Of a stretch of 30,603 nt of DNA, positions 1 to 9,064 are shown piece after piece. Source of the DNA: Haplomitrium mnioides (Eukaryota; Marchantiophyta; Haplomitriopsida; Calobryales); contig JBNGIS010020501.1 of NCBI GenBank assembly GCA_049999725.1, forward strand, positions 1 through 30,603. Reading direction: 5' to 3'. The stretch's first letter is position 1; every line of letters starts with the position of its first letter. Both the position numbers and the translations under genes were made by a program. The notes under the pieces are model-generated. The model worked only from the letters and a program-made list of their open reading frames with translations. It made no database searches and was not told the DNA's origin.

Positions 1-82
1 GCTTTTCTCCAAGTTTTCTGTTTATTTTTCCAATAAAAGGTTTGTCTTGGCATGATGCCTATGAGAGCATGAAGTTTTAACT

Positions 83-182
83 NNNNNNNNNNNNNNNNNN
101 NNNNNNNNNNNNNNNNNNNNNNNNNNNNNNNNNNNNNNNNNNNNNNNNNNNNNNNNNNNNNNNNNNNNNNNNNNNNNNNNNN
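83..182. other. Assembly gap of 100 N
   Basis: A run of exactly 100 N, as inserted by scaffolding software, so the true gap length is unknown. Apparent open frames running through it are meaningless. Confidence 0.98.
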
Positions 183-783
183 ACTTTGCTTGATGTAACA
201 AGCTTGTTGAAATTGCCAAAATTAACTAAAAGAACTTCCTTAAATTGTTTTTTGAAAAGCACTTTTATTTTTTTTTCTATTTTTTGAGTTTAAAACATCG
301 TTTTTCTTGCAATAATTTTTTTTAAAATTTTAATTTTGAGTAGCATGTTTTTGGTTTATAGCAGCAGTTGTTTATAGTACCTAAACCACCACAAAATCAT
401 ACATGATTTTGACCAAAAAAAAGTTGAATACAATTTAGATTATATGCCTATAAATGAAAGTAAATCTCAAAATCCAAATAGGAATAGGTCTACTTACTTG
501 TCATTTTATAAGCCATGCTTTAACCTCATGATTGGAAAACATGAAATAATTATATGGGATACATAATATAAAAACAAACTTCGAGTTCTAGAAAAGAAGA
601 AGTAAATGCGTGTTGAGGAATATCTTTATACATATTGAGAGAATTCCATACCTACAAACTAAGGTAGCCGAAAATCATTAAGTTAATCATGATGATTTGT
701 ATTGAAAATTGAAAAAACAAACCACCCAACCGCACCCCAACCAAAAAACAAAACAAAACAAAAGATACCAAAAAAACAAACAA

Positions 784-817
<34 letters not shown>

Positions 818-1451
818 GAGAAGTAGTGTGGTGATGTGCATAGTGTTTTTCAAGCACTTGCCATAAACCTCTAGGAAACATTTTGAGTAGTATTGACAGC
901 TTACTACTACTTTACCACATACTTTGTTAGTTTCCAATCATAGATATAAGTTATGCCAAAGGCAAAACTAAAGTCTCATGTTTCTGTTACTTTTCTGGAA
1001 GTGTTTTAAAAACATAAGCATAATGTTGGCCACCATTTCTCTCTAAACCAACGATGACAAGAACCTCGAGAACAAAATAGAACATAATAAGAAAATGCTA
1101 GTTGATTAGAAAGCTTAGATGTCATATATGTTGGACCACTAGATTTGCAACATTTTTAAACGAATATATTACGAGTAGTAGTTGTCATACAAGGTAAAGA
1201 TCTACTAATGCTTGCATTTCACTAGGTGATAGTCTCACATTGGCATCCCTTAGTTGCAATCACTTTTATAAACACGTGACAACTTTCAAAACATATCTAA
1301 GATAGAAAACAATTTTCACTTTCATTTAGTATAACACAAGAAGAAAAGGAGAAACAAATGGATTCAACCTACATACTAGCCAACTTTGAAGTACCTTCAG
1401 AAGATAATATCTAGTTTGTTTATACAATAGGAAAGTATAAATATTTCAAGG
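183..1451. other. AT-rich spacer without a recognisable gene
   Basis: About 1.3 kb of AT-rich sequence with no long open frame and no protein motif I recognise. It contains homopolymer A/T runs and the microsatellite at 743-816. The stretch from about 1358 onward may already belong to the Copia relic that follows, because an ATG there opens a short frame, but I cannot match that frame to gag. Confidence 0.6.
743..816. repeat. Compound microsatellite (AAAAC)n then (ACTA)n
   Basis: An A-rich stretch with AAAAC/AAAC units is followed at about 785-816 by roughly eight tandem copies of the 4-base unit ACTA. This is a simple sequence repeat with no coding content. Confidence 0.9.
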
Positions 1452-1900
1452 ATGAAAACATTAAGTTCAATGTGTAAAGGTCTGGCAAATGAAAAATTAA
1501 CCCACATAGACTTATGCAACTCATTCATGGAAAACAAACCATGAGAAAGTTTCTTAGAGAAAAGACCAATTGAATAATTGAGATTGTAGAGATACTTCAT
1601 TCATATGTTTATGGTCCAGTCCACATCTATCCCATACTATCTAGATATATTTATTTTGCCATATTCATTGACAATTTTTGGAGATACATAGTTGTATATT
1701 TGTTGATATAAAAATCTCTAGCTTTGAAATGGTGTAAACATTACAAAGGGGTTGTTGAAAACCTCTAGACCAAAAGTATAGAGACCCTTAGAACTAATAA
1801 TGGAGGTGAATATGTGTCTAGTAAGTTTCTTTGTTTTTGCAATGAACATCACATTGCAAGACAATTTATTGTCTATGACACTCCTGAACTATTGTCTATG
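1452..1900 (+). pseudogene. Relic of a Ty1/Copia GAG-pre-integrase and integrase core
   Basis: Plus-strand translation shows a decayed GAG-pre-integrase zinc segment (MKTLSSMCKGLANEK..., then CNSF in place of CxxC, from 1452). After a frame change comes the integrase core from about 1581: 'EIVEILHSYVYGPVHI', 'YFAIFIDNFWRY', then 'IETLRTNNGGEYVSSKF' near 1780-1830. The LRTDNGGEY signature reads LRTNNGGEY, so the second catalytic Asp is Asn. At least two in-frame stops lie within the core. This is an old element separate from the Copia at 16.3-21.9 kb, and no LTRs are visible. A minus-strand frame across this stretch is a shadow. Confidence 0.75.
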
Positions 1901-1957
1901 GCACTTCATGAGGAAGAGAATGAGGTAGCAAAAAGAAGAACATAACATTAAAAAAAA

Positions 1958-2006
1958 CCGCTACTTTGAACTAGGAACCACTAATGGATTCTTATTTCAT
2001 TTGGCA
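1958..2006 (+). repeat. 49-bp dispersed repeat, copy 1
   Basis: Matches 30007-30055 in the same orientation at about 42 of 49 positions, starting CCGCTACTTTGAAC. Weaker similarity (CATTCAAAA..., then AATTT and ACTA/GCTAG blocks) continues for about 100 bp. Identity of the parent element is unknown. Confidence 0.7.
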
Positions 2007-2009
2007 TTC

Positions 2010-2690
2010 ACAATAACTAATTTCAAAATTTTAGCATCCAAAATCATGAATTTGAGGCTAGTAATATTCATTTGCAAAAAATAGAGGTAATTTTATATAT
2101 CAAAATGGCTCATTTTGAGTATATAATGTATTAAAAACAAGTCTTCTTATGAGCACTTTAACAAAATTGCTTTTATAATTTCATCTTTCAAAAGCATGAG
2201 CATCGCCAAACAAAATATATAAAAATTTTGAACTACAACCATAAAGTGTTGGGCAAGAGGATTGTTGAAGCAAAATTATGGAAAGACTATTGAAGCCTAT
2301 GCGCGCATGGACAACTGAAGCCCAAGTGTAGGCACGTTTGTTTGAAAGATCCATACGTACAGAGACAAACACAACAAACTTGAGTTTGAGCAATTGAAGC
2401 CTATGCGCGCATGGAGAACTAAAGCAAGCTCGGACTGCTGAGTAATTGGAAGCAAGGAATGCACAAGCCCATATAAGAAGTAACAGAAGATAAAAACATA
2501 AAGTGAACTTCCATGCTAGCATAGACTTTTCATTGCTAATTTTTATGAAAACCAATACGTTTTGTTGAAAAACCATTTTGCACACGAAATTGAATCATGA
2601 TGAAAAGGCATAAATTGGATTTGGAATGCAACAAGATTAAAACTTCACCAAAAAAAAAATTGTGAAGAAAATACTTTATTGTATACAAAA
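2010..2690. repeat. Gene-free stretch with palindromic minisatellite units (about 2280-2420)
   Basis: No coding sequence is supported here. Around 2297-2312 and 2400-2415 the core CCTATGCGCGCATGGA occurs twice intact, flanked by GAAG-type linkers and more decayed units. It lies just downstream of the 3' end of methyltransferase gene A. The 134-codon minus frame over this stretch is low-complexity and not supported as a gene. Confidence 0.55.
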
Positions 2691-2696
2691 GTTACA

Positions 2697-3335
2697 TCAC
2701 TTTGATGCTAGAGCTCTATCCTCTTCAGGAGGAATTGTCTTATCTAAATTAACTGGCTGAGAAGCTTCAGTATTTCCAGCCACTAGAGAGTCTTGCAAAG
2801 ACTTTCCAATCCTAGAGATGGCAACAGAATCACTAGTAGTACATGTAGTACCAGGAGGAACAGATTCCTTGTGGTATGCATACACTATCTACTATTCGAT
2901 CACGTCATATGGCAAAGAAGCTATCGTCAAAAACTCTCTGAGGAATGTAGATAGACTGACGTCTATCATATTCCATAGCGATGCAATTTTGCATCAACTT
3001 CAAAGCACAGACAAGGCCTGTGCTAAACCCAGAGCAAAGATCCAAGATCCAATCTTGCTCTGTTGATAAATGGTCAATAAAAAATTTGTAAAGAGCATAG
3101 GGCTTTTGATAAACATTCCAATGAGCATCATCTTCTAGATGTTTTAGTTTAGCCGACATAGCATAGCAACTAAACACACTCCGCATAATTTGCCGAGGAC
3201 GCCTACTCACATCAGTTGGTTGCAAGTTGAAGAGCCTCATGCTCCTCTTTCCCTCCTTTGTCTAGTAGCCCACAGTCTAATACTCATGGGCATGAGGAAT
3301 TCTTGGACCATCGGAATGATGAATGTTGCTTTTGT
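2697..3335 (-). CDS. Methyltransferase gene A, exon 4 (motifs X and I, C-terminal tail)
   Basis: Follows a T-tract acceptor TTACTACAAAG. From 3240 the frame reads MRLFNLQ...YAMSAKLKHLEDD, then NVYQKPYALYKFFIDHLS (the QKP..L motif X), then DWILDLCSGFSTGLVCALKL (motif I, 3042-3016), then CIAMEYDRRQ, with the acidic residue expected to hold the ribose of S-adenosylmethionine. This is close to the QKP...DPFxGSGTT...GxExD pattern of beta-class enzymes. Motif I has Phe for the middle Gly and Ser for the next, which should damage cofactor binding. After a frameshift the tail continues as MYAYHKESVPPGTTCTTSDS to a stop at 2697. Copy B has a matching tail. Confidence 0.68.
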
Positions 3336-3432
3336 CTTTGTAGTAAGAAAAAAAAAGTCAGACACTTGAAACATAGTGTAGGAAAACTAAACTATGCAAA
3401 CAGAAAAACCAAAAAATCAAAAAAGAACTTAC

Positions 3433-3990
3433 CAAATGTCGTGGTCAATGGCACAACAAACCTCTAGAAAAGCATCCTTGATGATGCCAAATTGTTGTGA
3501 AGAATGTATTATTACAAAAGACCAAAAATCCGAAGTCATGATTGCCGCAAAAAAGGAAACCGTGTCAAAAATGTCATCTCTAAAAAAGGGTTCAGAATCA
3601 TCATGCTTGCATTCATTAAGGTTGTAACCGTAAGGAATATTTGCAATTTCCAAAGTGAAACATCTAGGTTTCACAAATCCCTTTAATTGACGAGCATTTG
3701 CCTCCCTGTAGACTTGGTAATATGCCACGTTGAGTCAATCAACAAAGGATAGTAAGTCTACGTCTTTGTCTCTTAGAACTCCATCAGTGGGAAGGGCAGC
3801 AACATCATTTTGCTGCCTTGATTTCCACTCTCTAGCTTTTTGGTAATGAAGAAGAAAAAAATATGAGGGTAGGAAGCAAGTGTTGGAGCTTGGTCTTGAT
3901 CTTCTAGAGCTTTTTCGATCCTCGATCTTTTTCTCCCTTTGGCAATTGCCATCAATTTTTTAGCAAGTTGTCATTTAAAAGTTTTATCCC
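3433..3990 (-). CDS. Methyltransferase gene A, exon 3 (motif IV region)
   Basis: Acceptor TGTGCAAG before 3990; donor ATTTG|GTAAGT at 3433. The first part is a basic segment (MAIAKGRKRSRIEKALEDQD from 3955), a frame change follows, and then from 3728 comes an open block: QVYREANARQLKGFVKP, then EIANIPYGYNLNECKHDD. NIPYG (3641-3627) sits where the catalytic DPPY/NPPY motif IV is expected, with Ile for the first Pro. The downstream segment SEPFFRDDIFDTV...TSDFWSFVIIHS would be the following strand and helix. Copy B aligns throughout (NISYGCNFKKCKHDN), which shows that the block was protein-coding. Confidence 0.6.
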
Positions 3991-4079
3991 CTTGCACACA
4001 GCAAAAACAGAAAAAAAAAGAGGACACAACATAAAAAGTTTAGACTTTAGAGAGGAAGATAGTTTGAGCAAAGACCATA

Positions 4080-4660
4080 GAGTCCAAACTAAGATTGACT
4101 TTGAAGTCCAAGAGCACTTGGACATTGAAGTCCATGCACGCATGGACATTGAAGTGCATACGCACATGGATATTGAAGTCTACGAGCGCTAGACATTTAA
4201 GTCCAGAAGCTCTTGGACTTCAATATCCAAGTGTGCACAAACTTCAATGTCCTTGAGCGCTTGGACTCCAATGTCCATGCGCGCATGGACTTCAGCGTCC
4301 ATGAGTGTGACACTTCAATGTCCATGTGCTCATAGACTTCAATATCCATGCACGCATGGACTTCAATGTCCAGACATACGAGCACTTTAATGTCCAGGGT
4401 CGCATGGACTTCACAGTCTAGGTGCGCCAAGACTTCAATGTCCATGCACATGGACTTCATGTCAATGCGTGCATGGACATCAATGTCCATGCTCGCATGG
4501 ACTTGCTGGTCAAAGCGCGTATGGACTAGAGAGTCCCTTGGGAGCGTGGACTAGAGAGTCCATGCGTGTCTAGACTTGATAGTCCAAGAGCGCTAAGCTA
4601 TAGAGTCTTTCCACACACAAACTTCATAATCCATTCGTGCATGAACTCAACATCATTTTT
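4080..4660. repeat. 24-bp palindromic minisatellite in intron 2 of gene A
   Basis: About 24 tandem units of about 24 bp, consensus GACTTCAATGTCCATGCGCGCATG. A perfect 16-bp palindrome TCCATGCGCGCATGGA lies near 4273-4288, and near-perfect versions at about 4132 and 4345. Variation is concentrated at the CpG positions. Long open frames in both directions here arise because 24 is a multiple of three; they are not genes. Confidence 0.9.
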
Positions 4661-4737
4661 ATTCTAGCAAAAGACAATTTACAAAAAATTCAGTGCAACT
4701 CTAGAGAAATAAACAAACAGTGGAAAAACAAACTTAC

Positions 4738-6203
4738 CAAAAGCTTCTCAAAACTGAAGTAAAATGCAACCATCTTTGACTCCTCGGTATGGAGAGGGTA
4801 CACCTCTCTTGCCTCTTCCCAGGAGCTACAATAAACTTTGGAGCAAAAAGACTTTACCATGACTGCCAAAACTTTATGTCTCTCTAGCTCACGAGACATT
4901 TCTTCAATTGAAAGCTCTCCGGCTTCCACGCATTTCAAAACATATATTTTAACTTTGTCAAGAAGACCTTGAAGGGACCTCCAAGGTGTCCACTTCATGT
5001 CCTCCATTCTCAGTGATCCCTTGGCCTTTGGCTTCTAGTCGCTCACTGCATTCTTCTCCCACATAGAAAAAATGCCTTGTTGTAAATCCCTTGGCTCACC
5101 ACTTCGGAACGCCAGCTGGAACCAGTTATCTTGAGAAGTGATTGTCTTGTCAAGAGTCAACTTGGGCTTGATCTCCAAGGTCTCTAACACCAACTTTTTT
5201 TTTAATTTCTGAGATGAAACCATCCCACTCTCCACAAATCTTTGATGCCAATATTCAACCTTTTGAATAGATGTCAATCGGTACCTTTGGTCGTAATTGT
5301 TTTCTATTGCAAATATGCGGGCCTCTGTTGGTGTTAGGCCCACATAAACATAATAGTTGCAGAGAAAAAGCATAGGATTCTTTGCTTTGTATTTCGTGAT
5401 AAGAAGTTGCCTTGTTGTAGCATTATGATTGCCTCTTGCAATCTCATAGCGATACTTGTCAGGGTTCTTCAAATTGAACTCAGACTTATCCTTCAACCCA
5501 TACTTCGAGTCAACAGCAACAATACAAAATTGTGCACATATTTTTTGGTGAGCATTCTCTATGCTAGAAGCTCAATAAAGTCTTCATTCAACTTTCTAAT
5601 TTGAAATGACCCTCAGCTGTCTATTCTAGGTTTTGGAAGATTTAAATTTTCTAGCCTAATTGTAATCATTTCTTCTCGGACTTTGCATTGCTGGATTGCA
5701 GACTCCCTGGTTTTATTTTTGTCTTCCTCTGACACTGTCTAAATGTTCACTTGCTATTGCTCTTGAAATGTTTGCATCCCCTTATACGATTGCCTTTTCA
5801 CTCTTGATGTTGGAGCGTGAACTAGCTCCGACTCTGTTTCCTCCCCTGAGCTACTCGGTGTTGAAGACAAAGGGGCAGCAGAAGAGGACCTTGTTGGAGA
5901 TTGGGAGGGGGCTAGCTCCTCCTCAATAATTGCAGTTGGAACAGACTTCTTCTTTGGGACGGCCTGCTTCTTCCTTTTTGAAGCATCGACTAGCTCTACC
6001 ACCTTTCTCTTTTTTGTAGCTGATGGTTCTAGCGTTGCTACAGTTGACATGGTGGTCGCCCTTGGATGCGGCACAAGCTACTAAATGCGGACGCCCTGCT
6101 TGGGCTTCAGCAGTTTAATGCTGATGGCCATCTTGATAAAATCACGTTTGATATGCTTTGCGTCCTAGTAGCCAACCTCAAAGTCCGCCAAAATTTGTAT
6201 GAA
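4738..6203 (-). CDS. Methyltransferase gene A, exon 2 (basic linker and ParB-like domain)
   Basis: The acceptor is a T-rich tract ending TTTTTAG before 6203, and the donor is TTTTG|GTAAGT at 4738. After a conserved 'DFIKMAISIKLLKPKQG' block comes a disordered K/S/T-rich linker (6050-5760, KKRKVVELVDASKRKKQ), which could hold a nuclear localisation signal. At 5615-5240 the translation reads SFQIRKLNEDFIELLA, IVAVDSKYGLKDKSEF, YEIARGNHNATTRQLL, then LTPTEARIFAIENNYDQRY. That order (PR-type strand, 'eLA.S', 'vVd', GNHR-like turn, 'E...lA..eN') is how ParB/Srx-fold domains read. There are two stops near 5602 and 5564 and a frameshift near 5540; the open part is 5496-5035, then 5007-4738. Confidence in ParB is moderate. 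Confidence 0.6.
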
Positions 6204-6299
6204 CTAAAAAAAAAAATCAGAAAACCATCAAACATGTTGAACAAAATGTTTCCACATGTTTATACTGAGTAAAAATATACAAGACATTTAGTCTAAGCT

Positions 6300-6575
6300 A
6301 AAAGTACTAGAGAGTCCATCCAAGCATGGACTAGGGAGTCAATGAGCGCATAGACCTAGGAGTCCAAGCGCGCATGGACCTGGGAGTCCATGCACGCTTG
6401 GACCGGGGAGTCCCTGTGAGCATGGACTTGGGAGTCCCTACGCACATGGATTTGGGAGTCTATGCGTGCATTGACTTGGGACTCCATGCAAGCATGGACT
6501 TGGGAGTCAATGCACGCATGGACTCACATGCGCACTTGGATTGAGAAGCCCATGCATGCATTGAGTTCCAAGTTT
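6300..6575. repeat. 24-bp palindromic minisatellite in intron 1 of gene A
   Basis: About eleven tandem units of about 24 bp, of the form GGGAGTCCATGCACGCATGGACTT with variable central bases. Each unit carries the dyad TCCATGCRCGCATGGA or a decayed form. The array sits between the exon 1 donor (6618) and the exon 2 acceptor (6204-6205), and the equivalent intron of copy B also holds such an array. Confidence 0.85.
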
Positions 6576-6617
6576 GTACAAAAATAAAACAAATGAAAAA
6601 AGGTTTTGAGATCTTAC

Positions 6618-6975
6618 CTTGTCATCTTCCTTAGCCATCTATAGATGCTTGACAAAAATGTCCCTCTCGTTCAACTCCAAAAAGCTAAATTGTTTACGAG
6701 AGGCCTTGTATAGGGTAATCGCATCATGTGACTGCATAAGCAGCCTGATGTTAGTTCATTGTCCCTTGCTAATCATTGTTATTTGGACAACAAGGCCGAG
6801 GTTAAATTTCTCACATTCACTAGCAAAAAGGTAAAGGTGCTGATCAGGGTCTTTCAAGGACCTCAATTAACTAGCCAATCCCAATCTAATTTTTTGCCTT
6901 GAGAGCTTTCATAACATCCAAATACCTAAAAGGCTTTGGTTGAGCAGGTCTGGAGACATTGAACTGTGATGCCAT
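6618..6975 (-). CDS. Methyltransferase gene A, exon 1 (N-terminal domain, unknown function)
   Basis: Starts at ATG 6975 with MASQFNVSRPAQPKPFRYLD and ends at an AAG|GTAAGA donor after 'MAKEDDK'. The start is chosen because it is the first ATG downstream of the minus-strand TATA box at 7151-7158 and because copy B aligns from this point, with ATA in place of ATG. Two stops near residue 30 and one frame change are needed to reach the second block (DPDQHLYLFASECEKFNLGL, then VQITMISKGQ). Copy B preserves 'KFNLEMINQITMIQEGN', so the block was once protein. I do not recognise the domain. Confidence 0.6.
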
Positions 6976-7149
6976 TTTTCAAAAAGTAAAAATTGGTAGA
7001 ATTTGAGGTGAAAAATCTAAGGAACAAAAGTCACAAAAATTGAACAGATATGAATAGCAAAATAACAAGAAATGCAAAAACAATGATGACACAAAAACAA
7101 AAACTAGAAAGAAAACTCGCAACAATAGAAAGAAACTTTCCACTGATGC

Positions 7150-7260
7150 TATTTTTATATCCTAATTTAAAAAAATGCCTTTTCTCGCCAAAAATGATTT
7201 GCGGAGCTTTTGACACGTAGGTTCACGAAGTGTAAAAAAAAATCTAGTATATAAAGCATC
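7150..7260. promoter_or_regulatory. Divergent promoter with two TATA boxes, copy A
   Basis: On the minus strand TATAAAAA lies at 7158-7151, facing methyltransferase gene A, whose ATG is 175 bp downstream. On the plus strand TATATAAA lies at 7248-7255, facing the transposase-like gene. The 90 bp between them contains an ACGT core (GACACGTAGG near 7211). Copy B keeps both boxes at the same spacing (14749-14755 and 14841-14848) in an otherwise diverged sequence. Confidence 0.6.
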
Positions 7261-7639
7261 GCTCATTTTTATCTTTCCAAGTTTTTTTTTTTCATTTTCT
7301 TCACAAAAACTCCCAATTTTGTTGTTTTGTGGAATTTTCTTTAAAAACACATATTTTTTGGTAAGGCCTAAGAGGTTGACAATATTTGGGAAAATAGTTT
7401 CTTCAAATATTTGATTTTTAGTGACCTTTATCAATGGTTGGAGTTTTGAAGAGCAAGAAGAAGTTAGAATTCCAAGATTCATCTTCATAAAAAGTGTTAC
7501 TTTTGACAAGCAGCTTGAGACTTGTTCAAACCACAATTCTTTGGAGGTAAGCGATGGACAACCAAAAGCATCAAGTGTGATGGTGAGTATATTGGAGAAA
7601 AATATCGCTTTGTTGAATCAGATAGCTCCGCCCGAGAAG

Positions 7640-7780
7640 ATTGAGAAGGTGAACCCTATGCACACATAGCGTCAAGGAGTAAACCAAATGTGCACATAGG
7701 ATTAACGAGTGAATAACTTGCACGTAAATGATCAAAGAGGGAACTCAATGCTCATAGAGAATTGAAGAAACAAACTTTTG
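7640..7780. repeat. Short palindromic repeat units inside the transposase-like gene A
   Basis: Three or four spaced units of the same core (CCTATGCACACATAG, AATGTGCACATAGG, AATGCTCATAGA) with linkers of about 40 bp, between two coding blocks and probably in an intron. Copy B has related units at 15242-15292. Confidence 0.6.
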
Positions 7781-9064
7781 CAAGCACAAGATATTTTTTG
7801 TCGATCAAGTAGTCAAAGTTAAATCTTTCTTTTGACTACTCCAATAGATCAAAAGAAAAACGTTCAACTCAGAATTTCCAAATGGTTGTGGACCTTTCTT
7901 CGTCTTCATCTGAGGGAGACTTCAATATTCATGATCAAAGTATGTTTGTCCAAAACACAAAAAGCATACAATATGTAGGCGGTTTCAATTTTGGAGATGA
8001 ACCACTGTCACCAATAGCCCCACTCAAATACTGAGTGATTTCAATTGAAGTTGGATCTCTCAATGAGATTGGGAAATCTCAAACAAACCGAATTCTTTTG
8101 GAGGAGTCTTTAGATGATAATTTGGGAAATGATTCTAGCAAAGAGTCTTAATCAATCAATGCTTCATTGGAGTTGTCGCCAAGGACACTGATTATGCTAC
8201 AAAAAACATTTCCTATTGTTCAAGATATTGATCAAGATTTTGTTTTGGAATGGTGCAGTTCTCCCAATCCTCAAAAACTACCTCATCTTTTGAAAACTTT
8301 TTGCGAAAGAACAAATAGTGTTTATGAAGATGATCAAGATCTTCAAGATGATGAATTATCTCCTACTGATAGATTCGCCTACACACCGAATCAACCAGCA
8401 CAACACAAGAATTTTTTGTTTGGGCCAAAACCCAAACAAGTAAACACCTTACATGAAAATTCTTTGTGGAGAGTTCATCTTAACAAGAGCTTTGTGAAGA
8501 AAAAGCTTGATCTAATGTGATTTTCTAAATTGAAGAGAATTTCATGTTGTTGAAATAGTTCCTTGTCGTTGTGCAAGACAGATTTATTTAAAACTATGAG
8601 AGAAACGTATTTTTGACAAAGCATGAAGAATCAAGATATCATATTCCAGTGCGAAATACTAGGAAAAGACCCTAATATTGACAATTGGTTTGTTGTGCCT
8701 AGCGGTACCGCTGTATATAGAAGAGCCTTCAAGTTAATATTATCGGTAGGGAATAATAGAATCAAAAGGATTCGAAATCTCAAAAACACAAATCCTAGAG
8801 GTATTTTTGGAAAGAGAGAATTATCGGCTAAAGGAGTTTTTGTGTGTGAGTGGATGGACAGTTCTTTTTTTTAAGGGATTTTGCGAGAGAATACTCACTC
8901 ACAAAGTTTATAACTTGTCCAATAGTTTTACAAAATGGGAAGTTTATGACTACTACACAACTTATTTGAAAGAGAAAGATCCCCATTGTATTATTAGTTT
9001 CTCGGGTTTTACAAAACATTGGAGAACTCATTTTCCAAAATGTAAAAAATCCAAAACACAGTAG

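Larger units (their letters stand above)
2697..6975 (-). pseudogene. Four-exon ParB-like / beta-class DNA methyltransferase gene, copy A (decayed)
   Basis: Reading leftward, four exons joined by GT-AG introns encode an N-terminal domain of unknown function, a basic low-complexity linker, a ParB-like domain, and a DNA methyltransferase domain whose motif order (IV, then X and I) is that of the beta class of N4-cytosine/N6-adenine enzymes. Such enzymes transfer methyl from S-adenosylmethionine to an exocyclic amino group in DNA. Exons are about 6975-6618, 6203-4738, 3990-3433 and 3335-2697. All three donors are GTAAGN. Several in-frame stops and frameshifts, and Phe in place of Gly in motif I (DLCSGFSTG), suggest the copy is dead. 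A second copy with the same introns lies at 11777-14596. A transposase-like gene diverges from it at 7250. Family-level assignment is mine from motifs; substrate specificity (4mC or 6mA) cannot be told. Confidence 0.7.

Noticed and set aside
1397-1600. 67-codon minus-strand frame
   Set aside because: Antisense of the decayed Copia GAG-pre-integrase region on the plus strand.
2181-2585. 134-codon minus-strand frame with a hydrophobic start
   Set aside because: Overlaps palindromic repeat units and has no homologue in copy B.
4197-4554. Long open frames on both strands (WTSMSMHAWTSMS-like repeats)
   Set aside because: They are translations of a 24-bp minisatellite whose period is a multiple of three; no conservation as protein between arrays.
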